From assembly GCA_031274045.1 (NCBI GenBank), contig JAISQS010000048.1, positions 1 to 5,415 of the forward strand: 5,415 nt of DNA. Reading direction: 5' to 3'. A model generated the notes under the pieces. The model was given only the letters and a program-made list of their open reading frames with translations. It ran no database searches and was not told where the DNA came from. Shown one piece after another: positions 1 to 4,488 of the stretch. How positions within the stretch are numbered: the first letter of the stretch is position 1; the number at the start of each line of letters is the position of its first letter. Origin of the DNA: Planctomycetaceae bacterium. GTDB taxonomy: Bacteria > Planctomycetota > Planctomycetia > Pirellulales > Thermoguttaceae. Made by a program: the position numbers and the translations under genes.

Positions 1-2
1 GT

Positions 3-47
3 GTTACTAAGGGAGATGGAATCGGTAACCAGTTGCGGATTGGTTGA
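3..47 (+). CDS. Possible 3' end of an unidentified gene (partial)
   Basis: The frame is open from the window edge and ends at a TGA at 45-47, giving a C-terminal tail that reads VTKGDGIGNQLRIG. The glycine-rich, non-repetitive composition and the switch to A+T-rich sequence just after the stop are compatible with a real gene end, but 14 residues are too few to name a family. An antisense alternative exists: a GTG at 76-74 on the minus strand opens a frame (VKICITNIESQPIRNW...) that also runs off the left edge. The sequence outside the window would decide between them. Confidence 0.25.
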   Translation, partial: VTKGDGIGNQLRIG

Positions 48-117
48 GACTCAATATTGGTTATACAAATTTTCACGATGATATAAAAAAAAAGGAATTA
101 TCAAGTACAAAAAGTAT

Positions 118-175
118 AAAAAATTCCACCCTTTCAGTTCTTTCATCCTTCCGCGTTTTCAGCGTTGAAAAAATA
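118..175. repeat. Intergenic repeat, copy A (left of coaC)
   Basis: Two modules recur on the other side of coaC. The module at 118-135 (AAAAAATTCCACCCTTTC) matches 904-921 in the same orientation with one mismatch. The module at 157-175 (TTTCAGCGTTGAAAAAATA) is an exact reverse complement of 867-885. The second module contains a short palindrome (TTTTCA...TGAAAA) at 156-171, which could form a hairpin just past the coaC stop, but no U-run follows it in the coaC direction, so it is not called a terminator. The function is unknown. It looks like a dispersed intergenic repeat. Confidence 0.6.
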
Positions 176-176
176 G

Positions 177-767
177 TTATCGCGTTTTCTTGGCGGGCAG
201 ATGTTTGGATTCGATTGCGTTTACGATTGCGGTTATGATTGTTTCGGGCGATGCCATTCTGCCAACACCAGTCTCTCCACAACTCGTACGTCCGGTTTCA
301 GGATAAATTATGGTTGACCCAAACTCAATTAACTTTTTTACGTTATTTTGAATCACAGGTTTGAGCCACATTGACGGATTCATTGCCGGAGCAAATAAGA
401 TCGGCTTGTCAAAAGATAATATCAACGTACTGACAAGATCATCCGCGATTCCTGCTGCCGCCTTCGACAAAATATTCGCAGTCGCCGGTGCAATACAAAA
501 CAGATCCGCACTCCTCGCCAACTCAATATGCGTATGAACCAAATCCGTCCGAAATAACGATGTCCGAACCGGACGACCACTCAACGCCTCAAACGTAGCT
601 TGACCAACAAGCTCCGTCGCCGCCGCCGTCATCACCACACTGACTCCATAACCCCTTTGGCGCAATTGACTAACAATTATCGCCGCCTTGTAAGCAGCAA
701 TACTGCCCGTCACCCCAACCAAAATCTCAACACCACGCCCCGAATCACCAAGCGTTCCATTTTGCAT
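177..767 (-). CDS. coaC: Phosphopantothenoylcysteine decarboxylase (flavoprotein CoaC)
   Basis: Catalyses FMN-dependent decarboxylation of 4'-phosphopantothenoyl-cysteine to 4'-phosphopantetheine, a cytosolic step of coenzyme A synthesis. The 196-residue protein has the HFCD flavoprotein signatures in order: GVTGSIAAYKA (18-28) for FMN binding, H80 in HIELARSAD matching the catalytic histidine, APATANILSKAAAGIADDL (93-111), the substrate motif APAMNPSMW (126-134), and the flap CGETGVGRM (163-171) with the active-site cysteine C163. The start at 767 is supported by GAGG at 775-778, seven bases upstream. The length fits a stand-alone decarboxylase. The CoaB (ligase) domain usual in bifunctional CoaBC/Dfp is absent, and no coaB is visible in the 176 bases downstream. 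Other HFCD enzymes (lantibiotic decarboxylases, UbiX) are less likely because H80, PAMNPSMW and CGETGVGR all fit CoaC. The gene is flanked on both sides by related repeats. Confidence 0.93.
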   Translation of the reverse strand: MQNGTLGDSGRGVEILVGVTGSIAAYKAAIIVSQLRQRGYGVSVVMTAAATELVGQATFEALSGRPVRTSLFRTDLVHTHIELARSADLFCIAPATANILSKAAAGIADDLVSTLILSFDKPILFAPAMNPSMWLKPVIQNNVKKLIEFGSTIIYPETGRTSCGETGVGRMASPETIITAIVNAIESKHLPAKKTR

Positions 768-774
768 AACAACA

Positions 775-778
775 CCTC
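775..778 (-). promoter_or_regulatory. Ribosome binding site of coaC
   Basis: GAGG on the minus strand, seven bases before the ATG at 767. It selects this start, and it is one of only two clear Shine-Dalgarno sites in the window (the other belongs to frr). Confidence 0.6.
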
Positions 779-789
779 ATATTTTATAT

Positions 790-1000
790 TTCGTCGCGCG
801 CGGAGACACGGAGAACGCAAAGGGTTTTATCCGCATCTCGGAGCAACATCGAAATCGAACCTTCAATATTTTTTCAACGCTGAAAGCACGAAATATGAAT
901 TTTAAAAAATTCCGCCCTTTCCGTCTTTCTGCGATTTCCGCGTTCAAAAAACTAAAATCGAATCTTTGCGTCTTTAGAGTCTCCGTGCGCAACAAAAAAG
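790..1000. repeat. Repeat-rich spacer between DUF1080 gene and coaC, including copy B
   Basis: This 239-base spacer (768-1006) holds no convincing gene. It contains CGCGGAGACACGGAGAACG at about 799-817 and TCTTTGCGTCTTTAGAGTCTCCGTGCGC at about 963-990 (quoted here only by position and its CTCCGTG core), which read like inverted versions of one another: GGAGACACGGAG against CTCCGTG. Between them lie the two modules shared with copy A left of coaC: 867-885, inverted and exact, and 904-921, direct with one mismatch. Minus- and plus-strand frames across it are open but resemble translated repeat, not protein. Degenerate 'ctccgtg/ctttgcg' intergenic repeats are known from several bacterial phyla. 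Assignment to such a family is from recall. Confidence 0.55.
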
Positions 1001-1006
1001 TATTCG

Positions 1007-1753
1007 TCAATTCTTTTTGACAAATTCCTTGATTCGAATATTTCTGAATCGGATAGGATCGCCGTGTCCCAGAAATCCGATTGAGCCTTTTAAGTTTTGC
1101 AATTCCGGGTGTTTTTTACCGTCCATTGATGGTTTATCTTTTAGCGAAGAGACATCCGTTTCCAAGATTGTTTCGCCGTTTAGAATAACTTTGTACTGTG
1201 TCCCTTTGATGATGATTTGTTGGTAGTTCCATTCGCCGACGGGTTTTAGATAATCGTTTTTTTCGGGATTTCTTTTCGATGGAACTGAGTAGTATATTGA
1301 GCCGTGAAACTGATACGGGCTGAGGTCTTTATACCTTTTGTGAAAGTGATCAAGAATCTGTATTTCCGTTGCGTCGCGAACCAATACGCCGTTGTTGCCG
1401 CCCGGTGTTAGCTTAAATTCAAACCGGAGTTCAAAATCAGCATAAGCTTTTTGGGTCGAGATTGAGCCGCCGCGACAAACAAGCTCGCCATCCTCAACCT
1501 TGTAACCATTGACATCACCTTTCCAAATCTCAGGCGAAACAACTTTACCGTCAAAAAGAAGCTCAAATCCATCTGCCTTCTCCGCATCCGTAAGCGTATT
1601 CAGCCCGTTGCCGATTTTTACTCCGTCCGGATTGACATCAGCCTTCTTCGCATCCGCGGTCGCATTCGGAAAAACATCAGAAGAGAAACAAATATCGCTA
1701 CTCCAGAACCAGACAAACACAACACACAAACAAAATTTAACAATTTTTTTCAT
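1007..1753 (-). CDS. Secreted DUF1080 protein (3-keto-disaccharide hydrolase domain family)
   Basis: The 248-residue protein begins with a Sec-type signal (KK at 2-3, hydrophobic core about 5-18), followed by a low-complexity linker (about 27-58) and one DUF1080 beta-sandwich domain (about 61-244). Family features are GFELLFDGK (62-70), VEDGELVCRGG (86-96), the strand pair YADFELRFEFKL with GGNNGVLVR (104-126), EIQILDH (130-136), YQFHGSIYY (147-155), GEWNYQQIIIKG (173-184), LNGETILETD (191-200) and the closing GHGDPIRFRNIRIKEF (229-244). The family is abundant in Planctomycetota and Bacteroidota and is linked to hydrolysis of 3-keto-glycosides. The exact substrate cannot be told here. No lipobox is present, so it is probably periplasmic or released. 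There is no good Shine-Dalgarno before the ATG at 1753. A MITE-like element begins only 35 bases upstream and may supply the promoter. A 6-bp hairpin (AAGAGA/TCTCTT, 1763-1779) lies in the leader. Confidence 0.9.
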   Translation of the reverse strand: MKKIVKFCLCVVFVWFWSSDICFSSDVFPNATADAKKADVNPDGVKIGNGLNTLTDAEKADGFELLFDGKVVSPEIWKGDVNGYKVEDGELVCRGGSISTQKAYADFELRFEFKLTPGGNNGVLVRDATEIQILDHFHKRYKDLSPYQFHGSIYYSVPSKRNPEKNDYLKPVGEWNYQQIIIKGTQYKVILNGETILETDVSSLKDKPSMDGKKHPELQNLKGSIGFLGHGDPIRFRNIRIKEFVKKN

Positions 1754-1780
1754 TTGAATATGAAGAGAGTTAATCTCTTT

Positions 1781-1788
1781 CTTTTTGG
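1781..1788. repeat. Target-site duplication, left copy
   Basis: CTTTTTGG lies immediately outside the left terminal repeat and is repeated exactly at 2238-2245 immediately outside the right one. An 8-bp duplication is typical of IS66-type insertion. Confidence 0.75.
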
Positions 1789-1790
1789 GT

Positions 1791-1799
1791 AATATATCA
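1791..1799 (-). promoter_or_regulatory. Possible outward promoter in the left terminal repeat
   Basis: On the minus strand the terminal repeat reads TGATATATT, an extended -10 (TG, one base, then TATATT, one mismatch to TATAAT). Transcription would start near 1784 and give a leader of about 30 bases for the DUF1080 gene. No -35 at standard spacing is seen, but an extended -10 can work without one. The right end carries the same sequence facing the other way. Confidence 0.35.
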
Positions 1800-1938
1800 G
1801 CGAAATATCCATTCTTTAACTCAACCTTATTTTTACCTGATTTTTCCTAAACAAAACAACCTTAGTAGCCATTAACAATAAAAAATTCAACCTTATTACC
1901 TTTATTATTTCCAATCCGTTTTATGTTTTCGCGTTATT

Positions 1939-2102
1939 ACATTCCGATAGGAATGTATCGCTCGGTAGAAAATGAAGTCCCCGACGAGTCTTCGCATTCC
2001 GTAGGAATGCAACCCTGTGACTTGCCCAATGGTGGCATTCCTACGGAATGCTCGTATGTGGGAACATCATTTTCTACCGAGCGATGCAAGCCTACGGCTT
2101 GC
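1939..2102. repeat. Hairpin-array core of the MITE-like element
   Basis: Four compact hairpins with 7-bp stems ending in CC/GG: ACATTCC-GATA-GGAATGT (1939-1956), GCATTCC-GTA-GGAATGC (1994-2010), GCATTCC-TAC-GGAATGC (2035-2051) and GCAAGCC-TAC-GGCTTGC (2086-2102). The second and third are exact reverse complements of each other across the centre. Such 'CCGTAGG' hairpins beside CGGTAGA sequence resemble dispersed palindromic repeats of other genomes. The role is unknown. Confidence 0.7.
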
Positions 2103-2106
2103 TGCA

Positions 2107-2149
2107 ATGCACAATGCACAATGTGAATTATGAACTGTGAATTATGAAT
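2107..2149. repeat. Short tandem repeats in the right arm of the MITE-like element
   Basis: ATGCACA occurs twice in tandem (2107-2120), followed by two tandem 14-mers, TGTGAATTATGAAC (2122-2135) and TGTGAATTATGAAT (2136-2149), which differ at one base. The left arm has unrelated A+T-rich sequence in the equivalent place (1874-1938), so the two arms have diverged here, probably by repeat expansion or replacement. Confidence 0.7.
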
Positions 2150-2237
2150 GGCTACTAAGGTTGTTTTTGTAAGAAAATCAGGTTGTAAATAAGGTTTGTT
2201 TTTTCTACAGCGTTGAAGTATTTCACTGATATATTAC

Positions 2238-2245
2238 CTTTTTGG
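2238..2245. repeat. Target-site duplication, right copy
   Basis: CTTTTTGG directly follows the right terminal repeat and matches 1781-1788 exactly. Confidence 0.75.
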
Positions 2246-2320
2246 TTTTTTTACGATCACACATAGACAATCTCACTCCAGACGATCTCACACAGGTAGT
2301 CCCGCGACACCCAAAAACGC

Positions 2321-2623
2321 ACTACCAAGTTCTCTAATTGTTCTCACGCGGTTTAGGGGATTTTTAACAGGAAGACAAGTGAGCTAATGGAAGAATATTT
2401 TTAATGTAAAGTTTGCAAATATTGTAAACAACAGACTACGCATATTTGACAGATTTTAATAATAAAAAACTAATCCGTATAAATCTGTAAAATCTGTTGA
2501 TAACAAAATTCTCCCCAAAAAATATTCTCCCATTTACCTTCCATTAACTTCCTGTGAAAAAACTTCCTGCGAATTATTCTCCCGAATAAAAATTACGCAA
2601 TGGAAATTAGAGAACTTGGTAGT
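2321..2623. repeat. Second palindromic element, about 303 bp, no coding capacity
   Basis: Exact 19-base inverted ends ACTACCAAGTTCTCTAATT at 2321-2339 and its reverse complement at 2605-2623. Internal complementary blocks are nested in the right order: ACAGGAAG (2367-2374) with CTTCCTGT (2548-2555), TAATGG (2385-2390) with CCATTA (2541-2546), AGAATATTTTT (2392-2402) with 2518-2528, and ACAGATTTTA (2449-2458) with TAAAATCTGT (2488-2497). No target duplication is visible at its ends, so it may be an old MITE or a large non-mobile palindrome. It ends 38 bases past the rpoZ stop codon. The adjoining stretch 2246-2320 holds two imperfect GACRATCTCAC repeats and no gene. Confidence 0.6.
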
Positions 2624-2661
2624 ACCGATATTTTGCAATAACGCAAAGCGGTTTCGCGGAT

Positions 2662-2931
2662 TTAGATTTCGGTGTATTCGCTGTCGAACACGATATCGAC
2701 TCCGCTTGGTTGGCGTTCGTGCAAGTTGCCTTCCATGTCGAGATAAATTTTATCTTGCAAAATCTCCCGAATGACGACGTGCAACTTATTGCGTGAAGAT
2801 GATTTCTCCGTATCAACAAACGATTGCGCGCCCTTATTCAAGTAGACGAGCCGTTTCTGGATAAGTGATGAGAGTTTGAAACGTCCGCCGACTTTCTTTA
2901 TCAATTCTTCATCTTTGAGTTCTTCTATCAT
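2662..2931 (-). CDS. rpoZ: RNA polymerase omega subunit-like protein
   Basis: An 89-residue protein. The N-terminal half, KKVGGRFKLSSLIQKRLVYLNKGA (12-35; signature residues G15, R17, F18, L20, K26, R27, L28, G34), matches the omega/Rpb6 helix pattern '(N/G)RF-L--L--KR---L--GA'. It is followed by VVIREILQDKIYLD (52-65), like the 'A--EI--GKI' helix of omega, and an acidic tail (80-89). Omega binds the beta' C-terminus and helps assemble RNA polymerase. Length is normal. The start at 2931 has no Shine-Dalgarno. Lying on the same strand upstream of coaC agrees with the common gmk-rpoZ-coaBC order, though DUF1080 and two repeat elements now intervene and no gmk lies upstream. The main uncertainty is that short omega-like proteins diverge strongly, so identity rests on the motif and synteny. 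Confidence 0.72.
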   Translation of the reverse strand: MIEELKDEELIKKVGGRFKLSSLIQKRLVYLNKGAQSFVDTEKSSSRNKLHVVIREILQDKIYLDMEGNLHERQPSGVDIVFDSEYTEI

Positions 2932-3052
2932 TTTTGCAAGGTAAAGTTTAAGGTTTGTTCAATAACAGTTAATCCGGCTCGCCAAGTCAACAACAGCCAA
3001 ATAAAGCCGCGTCCAAACTTCGGACAATTCCGCGACAGCGAAGCCCACAATA

Positions 3053-3170
3053 GACTTGTTCCGTTACTACTGTATTATTTGGGCGTTAGGCGGAGGGGGC
3101 TTTAGACTCGTTGCCTACAGCCTCCTCGCCTAACGCCTGTTACATTCTTTTTCAATTTCTGAAACAAGTC
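3053..3170. repeat. G+C-rich long inverted repeat / hairpin upstream of rpoZ
   Basis: Outer arms GACTTGTT (3053-3060) and AACAAGTC (3163-3170) enclose a strong stem: 3083-3101 (GCGTTAGGCGGAGGGGGCT) pairs with 3119-3136, about 18 bp with one bulged base and one mismatch, around a 17-base loop. It stands out as G+C-rich in an A+T-rich spacer. If transcribed from the candidate promoter at 3280-3307 it would fold in a long leader of rpoZ. It could equally be a dispersed palindromic repeat. No U-run follows either arm, so it is not a typical terminator. Nothing else recognisable was seen in 2932-3240. Confidence 0.6.
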
Positions 3171-3240
3171 CAATATATATGATTTGGGCTATGCTTTTTG
3201 GGAGAGAGCTGATTCACAAGACGCAACACGCACGAAATAC

Positions 3241-3269
3241 TTGACAGGAAACAAAAGGCACTCCAAAAT
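3241..3269 (+). promoter_or_regulatory. Weak candidate promoter for the small lipoprotein gene
   Basis: TTGACA at 3241-3246, a 17-base spacer, then CAAAAT at 3264-3269 (four of six to TATAAT). It would give a leader of about 240 bases to the gene at 3514 and would face the stronger minus-strand candidate at 3280-3307. Confidence 0.2.
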
Positions 3270-3279
3270 CGAACGGCAA

Positions 3280-3307
3280 ATTATCTACTGACATTAATAC
3301 TTGTCAA
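3280..3307 (-). promoter_or_regulatory. Candidate housekeeping promoter reading toward rpoZ
   Basis: On the minus strand: TTGACA (3307-3302, perfect -35), a 16-base spacer and GATAAT (3285-3280, five of six to the -10 consensus). Transcription would start near 3273 and run about 340 bases, through the G+C-rich hairpin at 3083-3136, before the rpoZ start at 2931. This is the best sigma70-like match noticed in the window. Confidence 0.45.
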
Positions 3308-3395
3308 CTCCCTCCCCACTTTTTTGATTGTGAATTTCTTCTTTTTGGAGTTCCGGTCAAAATGCTATTGTGTTGAATTGTGATTTTTTGTACTA

Positions 3396-3449
3396 TTCGT
3401 TTCGTTTGGATAGGGTAGTTTTTCGTTTCGTTCAAATTGAGGTAGTTTT
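3396..3449. repeat. Tandem repeat, two copies of about 27 bases
   Basis: TTCGTTTCGTT followed by seven to eight diverged bases and GGTAGTTTT occurs at 3396-3422 and again at 3422-3449. It lies in the upstream region of the small lipoprotein gene. It could be paired regulator sites or a simple duplication. Confidence 0.5.
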
Positions 3450-3513
3450 GCAAATTAGTAGCACAAAGTCCTTTTTTATTCGGGGAATTTTTCGCAAAAA
3501 GGCAAAAAGACAA

Positions 3514-3753
3514 ATGTATAAATTTATTTCGTTTTATATTTTTTTGGGAGTTTTCGTTTCAATAATGTTTTCGGGTTGTTGTTCTGAGGTGATGCATACG
3601 CCGGACGGTGATCCGGTGGTATATTCCGACTACGGCTATTTGTGTCTCCCAAACATAAGACATCCGGGAACCATCGAAAAACAACGGGCAAAATTTTCAC
3701 AATTTGACAGCTATAATAATGAAGAATATTTTCCAAGAATAAACGCACGATAA
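3514..3753 (+). CDS. Small hypothetical lipoprotein
   Basis: The 79-residue product begins MYKFISFYIFLGVFVSIMFSGC: a basic start, a hydrophobic core (about 4-18) and a lipobox-like FSGC with the candidate lipidated cysteine at 22. The mature part is short and polar (EVMHTPDGDPVVYSDYGYL..., then a basic, Tyr/Asn-rich tail). I do not recognise a family. An upstream in-frame ATG at 3370 would extend the frame by 48 residues, but that stretch is translated tandem repeat and would bury the signal peptide, so the ATG at 3514 is preferred. AAAGG at 3498-3502 is a weak, distant ribosome site. This is the only well-supported plus-strand gene, convergent with the sigma factor gene. Position -3 of the lipobox is Phe, which is unusual, so lipidation is likely but not certain. 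Confidence 0.55.
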   Translation: MYKFISFYIFLGVFVSIMFSGCCSEVMHTPDGDPVVYSDYGYLCLPNIRHPGTIEKQRAKFSQFDSYNNEEYFPRINAR

Positions 3754-3773
3754 TACAATCACACAACAAAAGA

Positions 3774-3817
3774 AGAATGTTAGGCAGAATTGAAAGAATG
3801 TTAAGTTAAGCAGAATT
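3774..3817. repeat. Imperfect tandem repeat between convergent genes
   Basis: AGAATGTTAGGCAGAATT (3774-3791) is followed by AGAATGTTAAGTTAAGCAGAATT (3795-3817), the same unit with a five-base insertion. It fills the gap between the lipoprotein and sigma factor stop codons. No terminator hairpin is seen there for either gene. Confidence 0.5.
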
Positions 3818-4488
3818 TATTTATCTTTATTTATTTTTTTGGGTTCTTTTACTTTTTCGCCTTTTTGTACGTATGCTTGTAGGATATCTCTTAGGTTTAT
3901 TCTTGCGCGGCATAGTAGTGATTTTAGGGCTTGTGGTGTCATATCCATGATTTTTGCGATTTCGATGTAGCTTAATCCTTCGAATTTGTGCAACAGTACA
4001 GCCATTCTTTGCCGGTCTCCCAATGCGTTTATTGCTAGTTGTACCATTTGTTTCATTTCTAATTTTTCTAGTTGTCTTGTTGGTATTGTTCCGCTGCTTG
4101 CGATGATTGTGTTTTCAGCCATCATTAGTGCATCGCTTTTTGAGGCATCTGTTCTTTTTATGCCTAGTTGTACTTCCGGTTTTCTGACTTTTGAGCGTAT
4201 TGCATTTAGCGCAACGTTATTTGTGATGGTGAAGAGCCATGTTGAGAATTTTGCGTCTGGTTGGTAATTTTTTCTTGCGCGGAAGACTCTCAAGAACACG
4301 TCTTGTGTCAATTCTTCTGCGGTATCTCTATTGTTTACGATGTGTCGCAATATAGACAGAACCCGCGCTTGGTAGCGAGACATTAGTTCCTCGAATGCAG
4401 TCGCGTCGTCTTGTTGCACGGCAAGCATGAGGCGAACATCGGGATCGTTCATGTTCAGATTTACCAAAGTTACGGAATCTGGAGTCAT
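3817..4488 (-). CDS. ECF-type (sigma70 family group 4) RNA polymerase sigma factor
   Basis: The 223-residue protein has only the two core sigma domains. Sigma2 spans about 24-100: AFEELMSRYQARVLSILRHI, then the region 2.2-like DTAEELTQDVFLRVF (55-69) that contacts beta', then FSTWLFTITNNVALNAIR (81-98), the region 2.3-2.4 segment that melts and reads the -10. A linker (101-140) leads to sigma4 (about 146-203), with ALGDRQRMAVLLHKFEGLSYIEIAKIM and the helix-turn-helix TPQALKSLLCRARINLRDIL reading the -35. A lysine-rich tail (209-223) follows. Its ATG overlaps the frr stop as ATGA (4485-4488), so it is probably translationally coupled to frr. No anti-sigma gene follows: the next downstream gene is convergent. 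Which ECF group it belongs to cannot be told by eye. Confidence 0.93.
   Translation of the reverse strand: MTPDSVTLVNLNMNDPDVRLMLAVQQDDATAFEELMSRYQARVLSILRHIVNNRDTAEELTQDVFLRVFRARKNYQPDAKFSTWLFTITNNVALNAIRSKVRKPEVQLGIKRTDASKSDALMMAENTIIASSGTIPTRQLEKLEMKQMVQLAINALGDRQRMAVLLHKFEGLSYIEIAKIMDMTPQALKSLLCRARINLRDILQAYVQKGEKVKEPKKINKDK

Larger units (their letters stand above)
1789..2237. mobile_element. 449-bp MITE-like element with IS66-type ends
   Basis: The ends are terminal inverted repeats: 1789-1808 and the reverse complement of 2218-2237 share GTAATATATCAG then C or T then GAAATA. Perfect 8-bp direct repeats flank it. Further in, the arms stay complementary: 21 exact bases pair 1853-1873 with 2147-2167 (core CAACCTTAGTAGCCATT), and 19 exact bases pair 1957-1975 with 2067-2085 (core CGCTCGGTAGAAAATGA). 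No transposase or other plausible protein is encoded, so movement would need an enzyme supplied in trans. IS66-family ends are known to begin GTAA and to make 8-bp duplications. The GTAA start and the GTGAA at bases 12-16 of the right end agree with that, from recall. Intact boundaries suggest a fairly recent insertion. Short frames inside (for example 1923-2126 plus) are translated hairpins, not genes. Confidence 0.75.

Noticed and set aside
73..282. Minus-strand 69-residue frame overlapping the coaC 3' end
   Set aside because: Out of frame within a well-supported coaC and then in repeat sequence.
600..905. Plus-strand 101-residue frame antisense to coaC
   Set aside because: Arg/His/Thr-rich shadow of the coaC coding strand with no recognisable domain.
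777..1010. Minus-strand 77-residue frame between DUF1080 and coaC
   Set aside because: It is translated intergenic repeat, and its string FSVEKI matches the translated repeat left of coaC. No protein features are seen.
1923..2126. Open frames on both strands inside the palindromic element (67 and 60 residues)
   Set aside because: Both translate the mirrored hairpins (IPTEC, FSTER-like strings on either strand). The two strands give near-identical peptides because the DNA is palindromic, and neither has a ribosome site.
2321..2623. Target-site duplication for the second palindromic element
   Set aside because: The bases outside the 19-base ends (ACGC on the left, ACCG on the right) do not repeat, so no insertion signature is claimed.
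1789..2623. CRISPR array
   Set aside because: The repeats are inverted and unequal in spacing. There are no regular direct repeats with unique spacers and no cas genes.
2624..2661. Rho-independent terminator after rpoZ
   Set aside because: Only weak stems (TTGC/GCAA, GCGAA/TTTGC) without a U-run in the rpoZ direction.
2607..2819. Minus-strand 70-residue frame overlapping rpoZ
   Set aside because: It lies in another frame of rpoZ, and the rpoZ frame has the omega motif.
3083..3136. Terminator or known riboswitch
   Set aside because: The stem is strong but lacks a U-run on either strand, and I recognise no riboswitch core. It is left as an inverted repeat.
3304..3513. Minus-strand 69-residue frame upstream of the lipoprotein gene
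   Set aside because: It covers the tandem repeat and the TTGACA box, and shows no domain or ribosome site. The real signal there is regulatory or repetitive.
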